Positions 33,111 through 44,460 are shown, counted from the stretch's first letter. The stretch: 64,000 bases of DNA from Plasmopara viticola (GCA_001695595.3 MBPM02000092.1:215819-279818); one strand, 5' to 3'. Made by a program: numbers and translations. Notes: a model not told the origin generated them from the letters alone.

Positions 33111-35537
33111 TCAATAGACTACGGCGTTATGTAGATATTTTTTCGCATGTAATGGCATCTTGACGTCACAGAAATCACACAAAGGAAAGGATTCTTTCAT
33201 CTTAGCGAGCGAGTCGTTGAAGTATGCGTTCACAGTATCGAGTGGCATCAGTGAATTAACAACAGGTGGTTGTCGTACCCTCGCGCTAAATCTGCTCACG
33301 TCAGCAGCACCAACCCATTTGTCTTTGATTTTGATCGACGCAGGTCCTTGACTACGTCCAAAAATGCCATACTCCTGCGTCACTGTGCCTTGCAACATTA
33401 GAGTCGATGAATGCTCACCCGCCGATCCCGGCTGCCCATTTTCTCCAGATGGGCCTTGAATTGCGTGTCCAGCTTCAACGACATAGAATCGGCCGCCACA
33501 CCCGCCATTACCGCCTCGTCCCGGAAGACTATTTCCCTCACTTCGCACAATCAAGCGCTCAAGCTCAAGCGTTGCCTGTGTGTTCCTTTGCAAGCCCTTT
33601 CCAATCATTCCAGTCCCGGCAGGTATCATGGTGGGGGCAACAATCGGTGCTAATAGTGGGAGACAGCCACTGACTGCGATACCAGTCGCTGCTATTGCTG
33701 AGCCAGTCGCTGTTAGTAGTAAATGACCAGCGTCCGGCGGCAATTGGCTCTTTGACTGCTTTATAAGCTCTAAGTCAAGTGGGAGTTTGCTGGAAGCTGA
33801 TTCCCAATCACTAAGTGACTGAAGAGGTTTCATGAACGATTCCACATCCGATTTGAATCGAAGTATTTGATAATTGATTTCAGTTGTGGTAATGGCATCA
33901 CCCCCATTCTGACCATTTCCCCCTCGTTGGCCATTCGAGCGTTTAGCAAATCGTCCACCAATAATTTTATCACAGATTACAATTAAGTTCCCCCCTGGTA
34001 GACCAGGTGTGCCATGCACACCGTCTTGACCAGGTGCAGCGCGTAATGGTACATGAGGGGGCACTGGATCTTCTGCTGATAAATCTACGTGCTTTGCGCC
34101 AATTTGCGGAGTCACAACCACAAGATTAGCCCATGCCCGAATATGCACATTGATCGTGACACTTTTGAATCCTATCAAGATAACTGTCGGAATGTCGTCG
34201 GCCAGAGCTGTAGCGTGACTTGCCTTCACAAAATCCTCAATGCTTGAAAGAATCTGAGAGCCCTTTTCTAGCTGCAAATTCCACCCGCTTAATACAATCG
34301 TTCTTTTATCCCTTATTCTTTGGAAATCGTAATATCGGTGCACACTTGACTTCAAGCCAATGAGCTCGCGCTTGATACACTCTAGCTTACTGCGACACCT
34401 GGTTGAAAGCCACTCGTCTCTGCTCCGAACAATTTCACCATCAGACCACGTTGCTATAAGCTTCAGCCGTTCTACAGCTCGTTGAACAGCAGAATATTTA
34501 TCCGTGGAACCAACCCAAGCTGATCCTAGTAGCAGCTTTATCTGCTCAACGAAAGCTTCAAAAGTAAGAAAATCTGCATTTTCAAATATGTCAAGCAGCT
34601 TTGAAGCGGTAGAAATGGAGTATTGAGCCTTCTTTTGCTTATCGCACGCGATGAGAAATACTTCTGAGAGCGCATTCCGAGCAATCGCGATACTTCTGTT
34701 GCAAAAATTTCGTAGTAAAATCTGGGATGACTCTGGAAGAATTTCAGCAAGTGCATTTGTCTCAACTGTCGATAGTGAAGAAGAGATCTCGCGTAGCAAA
34801 CACGACTTCATTTCTGCATGAAGCATTGATAAATTAAATCCTTCGGCGTCCGACTTCATTGGCTTGGGCAAAACAAAAACTGGTATATTGCGATACTCAG
34901 GAAAAATCGCCTTCTTATTTGCAATACTTTTTGGATTGAAGTCAGGGTCACATTTCGTTATCACGAGCACAGCCTTTGATCCACTGGCACAAACCCTGTT
35001 AATTGTGTTTGCTAGTAAAATTTCTTGCGCACGTTCTTGTGGAGGTGTTGCAACCAGAAGAAACTGCAAGTTTTTAAATTTTGCGAACAGCCATTGCTTA
35101 ATAAAGTGCACCACAAGTTCAGCAAATGGACCTCGAGTATCATGTGTTCCGGGCATGTCAACTACCATCATCGACTTACCATCGTGAATTTTTTGCGACA
35201 CTCCAGGCAGAAGCGTCTTTGATAACGATCCATATTGAATAGTTGCTTCAGGTAATGGCTCTGCAGCAACTAGTACACGTGTGTAATCATCCTCGTGGTG
35301 CACAAGTAAATCTCCAAACAAAAGTGAAACAATGGTGCTTTTTCCGACCCCACTGGATCCAATCACAGCAACACAACTACTACATTTGTAATTGTATTTG
35401 TCGTTGAGGTACGCATGGACTTCTCCTATCAGCGTCAAGCCTTGATCTATTTCTGCGTCCGATGCAGTAGCTGAATCGAGTTTGCATGACAATTTGACTA
35501 TTTCAGCTTCTAGCTGCTCTGCACAAATCAGCTTCAT
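33111..35537 (-). CDS. P-loop GTPase with collagen-like glycine-rich segments
   Basis: 808 residues, single exon, ATG at 35537. The N-terminal GTPase domain has G1 GSSGVGKST (residues 60-68), G3 DMPGTHD (about 130) and G4 TKCD (about 195), with a TRVLVAAEP stretch that may act as switch I. Its general type recalls AIG1/septin-like or dynamin-like GTPases. A helical middle (about 250-440) follows. From about 500 on there are several Gly-rich collagen-like runs: GQDGVHGTPGLPGGN, SNGQRGGNGQNGGD, PGRGGNGGCGGRF and GPSGENGQPGSAGE, spaced by beta-like segments, with a hydrophobic stretch around 610-650 (LLLTATGSAIAATGIAVSG). I cannot name a family. A membrane-linked large GTPase is one possibility. 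Confidence 0.8.
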   Translation of the reverse strand: MKLICAEQLEAEIVKLSCKLDSATASDAEIDQGLTLIGEVHAYLNDKYNYKCSSCVAVIGSSGVGKSTIVSLLFGDLLVHHEDDYTRVLVAAEPLPEATIQYGSLSKTLLPGVSQKIHDGKSMMVVDMPGTHDTRGPFAELVVHFIKQWLFAKFKNLQFLLVATPPQERAQEILLANTINRVCASGSKAVLVITKCDPDFNPKSIANKKAIFPEYRNIPVFVLPKPMKSDAEGFNLSMLHAEMKSCLLREISSSLSTVETNALAEILPESSQILLRNFCNRSIAIARNALSEVFLIACDKQKKAQYSISTASKLLDIFENADFLTFEAFVEQIKLLLGSAWVGSTDKYSAVQRAVERLKLIATWSDGEIVRSRDEWLSTRCRSKLECIKRELIGLKSSVHRYYDFQRIRDKRTIVLSGWNLQLEKGSQILSSIEDFVKASHATALADDIPTVILIGFKSVTINVHIRAWANLVVVTPQIGAKHVDLSAEDPVPPHVPLRAAPGQDGVHGTPGLPGGNLIVICDKIIGGRFAKRSNGQRGGNGQNGGDAITTTEINYQILRFKSDVESFMKPLQSLSDWESASSKLPLDLELIKQSKSQLPPDAGHLLLTATGSAIAATGIAVSGCLPLLAPIVAPTMIPAGTGMIGKGLQRNTQATLELERLIVRSEGNSLPGRGGNGGCGGRFYVVEAGHAIQGPSGENGQPGSAGEHSSTLMLQGTVTQEYGIFGRSQGPASIKIKDKWVGAADVSRFSARVRQPPVVNSLMPLDTVNAYFNDSLAKMKESFPLCDFCDVKMPLHAKKYLHNAVVY

Positions 35538-36271
35538 TGTGCCTCGCGTTGGCTCTCGTTAAATTGGACAATAAACTAGATCTTATACACTTTCGTTTGA
35601 TACATTGCGACTAGATATACAAGTATTTATAAGAAAAGTCTATTCTTCCATGTCGATTCATTTCCAATCCGTCACGTCCCATATACACGAGTTGTTCTAC
35701 TTGAGAGATTGTATAGCATTTTGCATTCACAAATGACGGCGATATAGTGCCGAATAGGACGTTAAATTTTAAGTTTAAAAAGTATGCAGCAAGTCCTTTG
35801 CCATCGCAATTAAAATTCCAGACAAATGATTTTGCGACGAAACGATGTAATGTTATGTAATGTATTACGTTATCGCGTTGCCAAGTTATGCACGTGCTAG
35901 GCTCAGTCTGGCTAGTCCACGACATAGAGTGGTCTCCGCATACGTCGGGTCTCGTTCGGCGGGTAGTGCATCCAGCACCGAGGTCGTGAGGGTCTTACAT
36001 TTCTTTTTAGCTCTGACTTGGTAAGAGCCCAGGTGGCCTGGTGCTGGAGACCGTCGCGTCGAGGGTGAGCCTCGTTAGGGACCTGCAGATGCCCAAGAGC
36101 ACCTGCCCGAAGCGCGCGAGCATTTAGCCCCCACGCTTGGAAGGAGGGCGTCACCCCAACCTTTTCCGAGAACGAAACGATGCTTCTGCATAAAATCACC
36201 AAACCCGTACCTTAATGGGTCTATGATGCTTCAATCTGAACATGGAGGCTCCATTTTAGGCCACACCACAC
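35538..36271. other. intergenic region with a GC-rich patch
   Basis: No supported gene. 35920-36200 is clearly richer in G and C than its surroundings and reads as a long open stretch on the minus strand (GLNARALRAGALGHLQVP) without known motifs, so it may be a transposon or LTR fragment. Its right edge abuts the tandem array. Confidence 0.35.
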
Positions 36272-36888
36272 CTGACAAGTTGTCCTGCTAGTGTCTTTGA
36301 GATGACCATTGCGCTCGTTAGCTTTTTACCGTCTCCAACTTTTGCATACATCTTCTCAAGATACACTAAATTTCAAAGGTCTGGTTTTGAGGTCACAATG
36401 GCGACGTCCATCCATTCGAGACGATGAGAAAGTTTGTATCCAGCTACCAATCATGTGCCGCATATCCACAACAGAGAAAAGCTAAGTTTCTACGATGTGA
36501 GAAGCTACTTGTATGTCACTTGCGGACCGATTTACTGCTTGTGAATGAAGCTGAGACTCCATTTGAAGGTAGCATGAAAATGTACGCGCAGCCGGCAAGA
36601 TGACTGCGCTCTATGGTACAGTATACTAGAAGCAGCAAATCAAACCCAAGTTGCATTCGGCATGCGAGCATATAGAGCTTGACAAAGCTAGTAGCACGCA
36701 GAGGCAAGTAGTGTATGTAGTGTGGTCATGATTCAATACTAAATGAATATCTATAGAAAAATGCAACTGAATACGCAAGTAGCTAGGCTTGTCGTACAGC
36801 ACTTCATATTTAATCTCTGTGGGATTGCTCGATGATTGCATTATTTCAGCACTAGGATTGCAATATGATTACATTATTAAAGCACTAG

Positions 36889-36951
36889 CTCAAGGGGTTA
36901 CATTCAAGTCGTAATATTTCGAACGCGTGGGTTCAAATCCCACAGCTGACA
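36889..36951 (+). pseudogene. tRNA-Leu pseudogene, 5' half missing
   Basis: Begins at ctcaaggggttac, the end of the D-loop, so the acceptor 5' strand, the A box and the D-stem 5' side are gone. The anticodon loop reads TTCAAGT (CAA), and the anticodon stem has a mismatch. The T-arm is intact. Confidence 0.85.
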
Positions 36952-37562
36952 AGTTGTCCTGCTAGTGTCATTGAGACGACGATTGCGCTTGTTAGCTTTC
37001 TGCCGTCTCAAACTTTTGCATACATCCTCTCAAGCTGCAGTAAATTATAAAGGTCTGGTTTTGAGGTCACAATGGCGACGTCCATCAATTCGAGACGATG
37101 AGAAAGTTTGTATCCAGCTACCAATCATGTGCCGCATATCCACAACAGAGAAAAGCTAAGTTTCTACGATGTGAGAAGCTACTTGTATGTCACTTGCGGA
37201 CCGATTTACTGCTTGTGAATGAAGCTGAGACTCCATTTGAAGGTAGCATGAAAATGTACGCGCAGCCGGCAAGATGACTGCGCTCTATGGTACAGTATAC
37301 TAGAAGCAGCAAATCAAACCCAAGTTGCATTCGGCATGCGAGCATATAGAGCTTGACAAAGCTAGTAGCACGCAGAGGCAAGTAGTGTATGTAGTGTGGT
37401 CATGATTCAATACTCAATGAATATCTATAGAAAAATGCAACTGAATACGCAAGTAGCTAGGCTTGTCGTACAGCACTTCATATTTAATCTCTGTGGGATT
37501 GCTCGATGATTGCGTTATTTCAGCACTAGGATTGCAATATGGTTACATTATTAAAGCACTAG

Positions 37563-37625
37563 CTCAAGGGGTTACATTCAAGTCGTAATATTTCGAACAC
37601 GTGGGTTCAAATCCCACAGCTGACA
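37563..37625 (+). pseudogene. tRNA-Leu pseudogene, 5' half missing (second copy)
   Basis: Same truncation and CAA loop as the copy at 36889, so both descend from one deletion followed by duplication. The variable-arm region reads gaacac instead of gaacgc. Confidence 0.85.
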
Positions 37626-38294
37626 AGTTGTCCTGCTAGTGTCATTGAGACGACGATTGCGCTTGTTAGCTTTCTGCCGTCTCAAACTTTTGCAAACATC
37701 CTCTCAAGCTGCAGTTAATTTCAAAGGTCTTGTTTTGAGGTCACAATGGTGACGTCCATCAATTCGAGACGATGAGAAAGTTTGTATCCAGCTACCAATC
37801 ATGTGCCGCATGTTTACAACCGAGAAAAGCTAAGTTTTACGATGTGAGTCAGTACTTGTAAGTCACTTGCGGACCAGGTCATATTGTGAATGAAGCTGAG
37901 ACTCCATTTGAAGGTAGCATGAAAATGCACGCGCAGCCGGCAAGATGACTGCGCTCTGTGGTACAGTATACTAGAAGCAGCAAACCCAAGTTGCATTCAG
38001 CATGTGAGCATATAGAGCTTGACAAAGCCAGTAGCACGCAGAGGCAAGTAGTGTATGTAGTGTGGGCATGATTCAATAATCAATGAATGACTATAGAAAA
38101 TGCAACTGAATACGTAAGTAGCAAGGCTTGTCGTACAACACTTCATGTATAATCTCTGTGGGATTGCTCGATAATTGCAATATTTGAGTTCTGATATTGC
38201 TATATGATTTTATTATTTCAGCACTAAAATTGCTATATGTTTACAATATTAAAGCCCTAAGTTTTGAATTTGTGAGCTGGTGAAATTGTAATGG

Positions 38295-38376
38295 GTCAGT
38301 TTGGCCGAGTGGTCTAAGGGGTTACGTTCAGGTCGTAATGTTTTCGAACGCGTGGGTTCAAATCCCACAGCTGACA
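38295..38376 (+). tRNA. trnL-CAG: tRNA-Leu(CAG), divergent copy
   Basis: 82 nt, complete cloverleaf except that the D-stem reads GCC against GGG, leaving a G10:G25 mismatch. The A box (TTTGGCCGAGTGG) is the canonical tRNA-Leu form. It probably represents the ancestral 5' side. Confidence 0.85.
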
Positions 38377-39036
38377 AGTTGTCCTGCTAGTGTATTTGGG
38401 ACGACGATTGCGCTGCCGTCTCAAACTTTTGCATTCATGTTCTCAAGATGCAGTAAAATTCAAAGGTCTGGTTTTGAGGTCACAATGGCGACGTCCATCA
38501 ATTCGAGACGATGAGAAAGTTTGTATCCAGCTACCGACCATGTGCCGCATATTTACAATCGAGAAAAGCTAAGGTCAACGATGTGAGTCGCTACTTGTAA
38601 GTCACTTGCGGACCAGGTCACTGCTTGTGAATGAAACTGAGACTCCATTTGCAGGTAGCATGAAAATGTACGCGCAGCTGGCTAGATGACTGTGCTCTGT
38701 GGTACAGTATACTAGAAGCAGCAAACCCAAGTTGCATTCAGCATGTGAGCATATAGAGCTTGACAAAGCCAGTAGCACGCAGAGGCAAGTAGTGTATGTA
38801 GTGTGGGCATGATTCAATAATCAATGAATGACTATAGAAAATGCAACTGAATACGTAAGTAGCTAAGCTTGTCGTTCAATACTTCATGTATAATCTCTGT
38901 GGGATTGCTCGATGATTGCATTATTTGAGCACTGACATTGCTATGCGATTAGATTATTTCAGCACTAAGATTGCTATTTGATTACATTATTAAAGCACTA
39001 GTTTTTGTATTTTGTAGCCTGGTGATATTGTAATGC

Positions 39037-39118
39037 GTCAGTTTTCCCGAGTGGTCTAAGGGGTTACGTTCAGGTCGTAATGTTTTCGAACGCGTGGGTT
39101 CAAATCCCACAGCTGACA
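39037..39118 (+). tRNA. trnL-CAG: tRNA-Leu(CAG), divergent copy
   Basis: 82 nt, D-stem CCC/GGG as in the core. Position 9 is T instead of G, giving GTCAGTTTTCCCGAG, and the flanking base is gcg instead of ggg. Otherwise intact. Confidence 0.85.
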
Positions 39119-39741
39119 AGTTGTCCTGCTAGTGTATTTGAGACGACGATTGCGCTGCCGTCTCCAACTTTTGCATTCATGTTCTCAAGATGCAGTAAAA
39201 TTCAAAGGTCTGATTTTGAGGTCACAATGGCGACGTCTATCAGTTCGAGACGATGAGAAAGTTTGTATCCAGCTACCAATCATGTGCCGCATATTTACAA
39301 CCGAGAAAAGCTAAGGTCAACGATGTGAGTCGCTACGTGTAAGTCACTTGCGGACCAGGTCACTGCTTGTGAATGAAACTGAGACTCCATTTGCAAGTAG
39401 CATGAAAATGTACGCGCAGCTGGCTAGATGACTGTGCTCTGTGGTACAGTATACTATATAGAGCTTGACAAAGCCAGTAGCACGCAGAGGCAAGTAGTGT
39501 ATGTAGTGTGGGCATGATTCAATAATCAATAAATGACTATAGAAAAATGCAACTGAATACGTAAGTAGCTAGGCTTGTCGTACAACACTTCATGTATAAT
39601 CTCTGTGGGGATTCTCGATGATTGCATTATTTGAGCACTGATATTGCTAAATGATTACAATATTTCAGCACTAAGATTGCTATATGATTACATTATTAAA
39701 GCACTAGTTTTTGTATTTTATAGCTTGGTGAAATTGTAATG

Positions 39742-39758
39742 GGTCAGTTTGCCCGAGT
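39742..39758 (+). repeat. left target-site duplication (17 bp)
   Basis: ggtcagtttgcccgagt, identical to 44551-44567. It contains the first 16 nt of a tRNA-Leu gene plus one upstream base and is followed directly by inserted sequence. The orphan tRNA 5' end here has no 3' part. Confidence 0.9.
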
Positions 39759-39910
39759 TCAAGTAGTCTGTATTACTTAATACGACTTACACTTCTCTAT
39801 GCCTACGTCGAATAATAATATACAATCTACTACCTGTCTACAGATTAACTTGAGGTGGTCTTCTTATCGTTTGGTGTGACAAGCACTTTGTTTGGCCGGA
39901 TAGAACTGAT

Positions 39911-40121
39911 TTATTTAAATTCACAAGCTCTCGCCGGAACTAGTAATTCTGCTGGTTTCGCGGATATCCACTTGGACGTAATTGTTGACCTTCCCAGCAA
40001 AGTATTGGCCTCCCATGTACAGTTTAAAGCCTTGTCCGTCGTTGCGGGAGGCGAAGCCGGTGTTCCAGCTCTCGGACAAATGCAGACACGCCGGCTTAGA
40101 GCGGTCAACCGCTATCTCCAC
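39911..40121 (-). other. open reading frame in the 3' part of the element, unrecognised
   Basis: 66 codons (MEIAVDRSKPACLHLSES, later GQGFKLYMGGQYFAG), apparently the end of a longer degraded frame: the same frame continues upstream through PNSVV to a stop. Composition is protein-like. I do not recognise it, and it is not a reverse transcriptase. It may be captured host sequence or the element's own C-terminal domain. Confidence 0.3.
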
Positions 40122-40139
40122 AACAGAATTCGGGCTCGA

Positions 40140-40187
40140 GCCGCCCGTCGCCCTTTATGGCCCTGGCGACGACCCTCTAGTCTCCGA
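40140..40187 (+). repeat. 48-bp segment duplicated at 40295
   Basis: Starts gccgcccgtc and ends gtctccga; matches 40295-40342 with a few substitutions, offset 155 bp. Confidence 0.8.
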
Positions 40188-40294
40188 AACCGAAGCGGAG
40201 AAGCGAAGGCTCACTCCTCGGACGCGCAGCCCTTATGCAGCGCCTCGACCACAGGGTCCTCTACCGCAGCAACTGGATCGAGAGTCAGGCTCAG

Positions 40295-40342
40295 GCCGCC
40301 CGTCACCCTTTCGGGCCCTGGCGACGACCGTCTAGTCTCCGA
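40295..40342 (+). repeat. second copy of the 48-bp segment
   Basis: Direct copy of 40140-40187. The unit between them is GC-rich, unlike the AT-rich flanks, suggesting a separate origin from the rest of the element. Confidence 0.8.
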
Positions 40343-40384
40343 CCTCGGTCCAGTCGTATTGGTTGGGGAGCTCCTGGGGAGACG

Positions 40385-40429
40385 CTGGTTTTAGTTCTGG
40401 TTCTGGTTTTGGTTCTGGTTTTGGTTCTA

Positions 40430-40471
<42 letters not shown>

Positions 40472-40492
40472 ATTCTGGTTCTGATTCTGGTT
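40385..40492 (+). repeat. TTCTGG hexanucleotide microsatellite
   Basis: About 17 units of ttctgg with scattered variants (ttttgg, ttctag, ttctga). All six frames are low complexity (for example Ser-Gly or Leu-Val on the plus strand), so long frames here are artefacts. Confidence 0.9.
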
Positions 40493-40635
40493 GGGGCTAC
40501 CCTGAATTGGTTGGCTTGACTTGGGCACTTGGAGGAAAATTGGAAAATGAGGACGTGTAGTCTGAAACGCAAAATCGCCTCTCATACCTTTTTTCCTCCG
40601 AAAATCGATCACTTTGAAATTGATAGTCTGAACCG

Positions 40636-41883
40636 TCAGACTTTATCCACGTCCAATTCGATCACTTCAGGACATGATTTTTTGTGAGAAGTCATATAAA
40701 GTATCACGAATAAACCGCGATTTTGGCACGCCGGGAATACTTTTGAAGCCGAACCGAGTCCGCCGGAGGAAACAACGGTTGGAAGTGGAGTGGTGGCTTC
40801 TTGGGAGGTTGCGTCTCGCTTGTTATGGTACCGCATTGCTGCTTGGTCTAGCGTGATTTGTGCGGCTGTAATGGCGACGTCGTTTTGGCTGCGTAGCTTA
40901 CGTTGGAGGGCCTGTAGCTGGCGCCGCATAAATTTCTTCCACTGCTCCCAGACTTTGCCTGGGTTCGATGCAGCCTGGAGATTCTCGAGCACCTGTCGGG
41001 CTTCACCACAGATGGCATCGACAACATCGGAGTACTCAAGAAGATACTCCGGAAAGCGCCAGTAGCCATATCCGTGGAGTTATGACACCGAGCGCAAGGT
41101 TACTGTGTGCGCCAGGTGGTCACCAGCACCTTTGGGCTCAAAGTACTTAGAGTCGCCGTACAACGCGTTGCAGAAGTCTTCCGACAACATAGCATAGTCA
41201 AGTCGGTTCTGCCTCGGCTGGGGGCCAGTGTATATGCGCTCGTCTTGGTGGTGGATCCGCCAGGCATCTACGACACCTAGCTGGCTCAGCCAGTTCATAC
41301 AAGCGCTGCGGCCCGGGCGAGCAAGCAAGCGTGGCTGGGATGAGTCGAGGCTGGGGTTCAGCGGCGAGTTTAAATCGCCGAGGACTATGTGCGTTGCATT
41401 GTCCTCAAAGCGGTTCACTGGAAGATGGTTGAAGAACACAGCTTTTTCGTGGTCGTCCACCGGCGAGTACACATTGTGGATGTACAAAGGTGCACTGACG
41501 ACCACCAATCGAACAACTAGATAGCGTCCCGGGACAGTCAGCTCGCGAAGCTCTTCGGCCGCATCGAAGCCTGGAAAGTCGTAGCGAAGCACAGTGAGCA
41601 CTCCGCCAGATCGGTGTGTTGTCTGTGTAGCACTAACTGCACCAGGGTCGCTGACGAATAGCTTGTGCTTGAAACGGGCCTGAAGGTTAAATTTGAAGGT
41701 GTCAAGATGGTGGCAATCGCGTAATTTGGTCTCCTGGATGCAAGAGAGGCTGTGCTTCTCGAGCAAGTTCTCGATTAGTAGGTGTCCGTTTTTCTTGATC
41801 CCGTTGGTATTAACGGTCAGCAAGCTGACTTCTTGCCACGAGACCTCGGGTGCGTCCACGCGTGGGACCACCTTAGCACCTTA
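40636..41883 (-). pseudogene. LINE ORF2: APE-type endonuclease plus linker, no RT
   Basis: The frame opens just after the stop of ORF1 (overlapping taaggtgctaagg, no ATG) and runs to a TAA at 41080. It then continues in the same frame to 40636, so one nonsense change divides it. Endonuclease motifs are intact: TVNTNGIKKNG, IQETKL (Glu), VLGDLNSPLN (Asp, Asn), NRLDYAML and GAGDHLAHTV (catalytic His). The linker (WEQWKKFMRRQLQALQRKL) normally leads to the reverse transcriptase, but here the sequence diverges after about 40720 and no RT block appears. The endonuclease nicks target DNA in this family; expression without ATG may need reinitiation or frameshifting. Confidence 0.8.
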
Positions 41884-44460
41884 AGGCGAGCGGTCCAGTC
41901 ACAAGCACAGACTGACCGTCGACTTGCTGGAGCTGGAGCACATCCGCGTTCTCTGGGAAGTAATGGCCGCAGTCACGAAGGTACTCGAGGTCTTCGAGTA
42001 TATCCCCTTGGCACTGGACTGCTTCCCAAATCTTGAAGCAGTGCGTGCCGATCTCGGAGCGAAGCAGGACCAACAACATATTGGGGTGAAGAAGACGTCG
42101 GTTGTGCGCTGGTATCCAAGGCACCGACCACCCGGTCAGACGCTGGAGCCAGTAGTCCATTTCAAATATCTGGGGCGCTGTGCACATCAACATCAACTCA
42201 AAGAGGGACAGCGCCCTTGTCGCACGCACAATAGTTGGTGTGTCCGGGTTGTTCCACCACTGAGCAACGCATCGGAATACACCGTCACGCGTCTTAGGCA
42301 CCTTGGTGCCGAGATACTTGGCCCACTTGCGAGCGAACGTGTTCGTTTCGGTGTTGTCGGTCGCGCCTAAGATGCGATTGATCATGTGAAGCTGGGCCAG
42401 CTCGGTGACGCTGGGGCTCAGCTCACGCATCTCACGCAAGAGCGCGGTGTTAAACGCCATTGGAGCATTAACGGACCCCATAAACGTCAGCGTGTCGGGG
42501 TTGTTCGTCGTGCGAAGCGACTTGCGAAGGCCACTCACCATGGTGTCGGCGGCGGCCAAGCGATCCGGAAGCAGCTGGAGATCGGCTGTCTGTTCAGTAG
42601 CCTCCATCTCGCTGACAATCTCTTGGATTGGAGTAGGCTCTTTGGTTTTCACCACTCTGGTGTGGTGTTTGGTCAGAAAGTGACTGGCTGCTTTGCTGTC
42701 AGTCAGATTGCGCGGCGCCTGCACCTTGCGTGGCACAATTTGAAACCGTGGGATCTCGACCTCATCAAGCGTCGCTGGGCAGCAGTCAAACTCGACCTCG
42801 CCATTGCTGAGCACGTCGAAATAGTTGCTTGTCGTGACGCCGGTGAGAGGTTTCGGACGAGATTTCATCAGCATATTGGCAAAGTCTCCATCAGCACGAG
42901 AACGTTTGCCTTTGCGTTTGCCACCGACCCTGGGCACCAACTCAGATTGGGCAGTCGGTGGTGGTGGGAGCAAGAGCAACGGAGACGATGTCGGGCTGCT
43001 TGGTGGCGACACGACTTGGGAGCCTGCAGTGCTTAGGGACAGCTCACTAGGCTCTAAGGTATCAGTCGGAGCTGCAACGATAGCAGTGATCGTGGCAGAG
43101 TCTTCACGGATCGATCGTTGAAGCGACGTTTCCTGCACGCCACGACGTACCACGGCAGCATAAGATGGCTGCGACGGGCATTTATCTGGCCTGCTTTGGC
43201 TAGTGTTGGAGGATGGACCACCGTCTCTAGCTAAGTCGAGCGCGTGGATCGAGCGTTGACCGAACGACATGCGTTGGGTTGGAAACGGAGCGTTTTTCGT
43301 GTGTACTGGGTAAATGCGTCCAGCAAAAACGAGCTGGTCGCACACAGTACCACTTATCACGAGCTCCGGAGGGCAATGGCTAGAGCGGAAGTACACACGC
43401 CAAGTGGCGGTGGTGATTACCGCGTCCAGATTACATCACGGAACGTGCCGTAGATCGGCTGCGTACCGAGCTCGAAGAAGCGTTTCAACATGAGATCAGC
43501 ATCGAAGTCACTGTCGACACTTGACACATCAATAAAGAAGCGGTCAGCAAGGATGTCAAACCCGCCGAATCGGTACCTGCCTCCGAGGATCTTGACTTCC
43601 TGGCCAGCAAGACTCTGGCAGGCTTCTTTCGTCTTCACCTTGACGCGGATGTTGCCGCCGGGAGCTTTGGTCAGCTGACCTAGTTGCTGCTGGTCGATTT
43701 GCTGTTGTACGACAGGGTTGCCCTGGTCCTTGAGCAACGACGCGAGGATTTTGCTTGGTGCAGTGCGCTGGAAGGCGTGTCCAGTCTCGATGACCATTAC
43801 ATAGCGTGCACGAGGCAGCGCGTATGGACGAGCTCGGTCAATCGAGGCGGCGAGTTGGCTCCAATCGCCTCCGGCTTCATAAAGAGCATCAATGGTTTCG
43901 ATGTCCATCGCCTTGGGGCGGGGCATCTCGACACGCGGCGGGGCGGGTGCCTCAACGTTGTCGCGGCGGATCTCCGTAGAACGTTGAAGCAGGGCACGAA
44001 GCGTTGGCATGCGCGTTGGTGCGCTCGCAGTCGAACGCGTGCGAGTTGCTGCCGTTTGCGGGAGAGCACTGGCGTTAGTTGGTGGCGTATATTGGCGTGT
44101 GTCGCTGTTGGGCTGCACATCTTCCACAAAATCCTGCGAAGCAGGTGGCTTGTGCGCAGGCGTGACCCGCAGCTGCACGATCATGCCATCACTTGTTTCG
44201 TGCGAGGCTTGCGACACAGAACCAGCGTTACTACCCTGGTTCGTGCATAAACACGAAGCTTCGATGGAACCGTGAATCCCACCGGCATCTGGGTTGTTGG
44301 GTACGGACCCAGCTGAACTGTCGCTTGGTAGGGTTGCGGAACCTTCTATAGGCGATGGGTCGTGGGTACGTGCGGGGGAGGATGGGCGTAGAATCAGCTC
44401 ACCCATCTCACAATCAGCTTGCGCTGACTCTAAGAAAGGGCAACTGGCTTCGGTGTCCAT
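41873..44460 (-). pseudogene. LINE ORF1 (nucleic-acid-binding type), one frameshift
   Basis: The first ATG in the element is at 44460 (MDTEASCPFLES). The frame runs to a stop at 43417. One base appears missing near 43432 (gatgtaatctggac), after which the second frame continues with LDAVITTATWRVYFRSSH down to 41873. Together this gives a protein near 860 residues: a Ser/Pro-rich N-terminus, then a domain with NIRVKVKTKEACQSLAGQEV like the ORF1 fold of plant and oomycete LINEs, then a long second half. Open frame upstream of 44460 is only antisense tRNA sequence. Confidence 0.7.

Noticed and set aside
40235..40560. Long plus- and minus-strand frames rich in LV, GS, RT or NQ repeats
   Set aside because: They are translations of the TTCTGG microsatellite.
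42386..44250. Plus-strand frames up to 216 codons inside the LINE
   Set aside because: They are antisense shadows of ORF1 and have no coding signature of their own.
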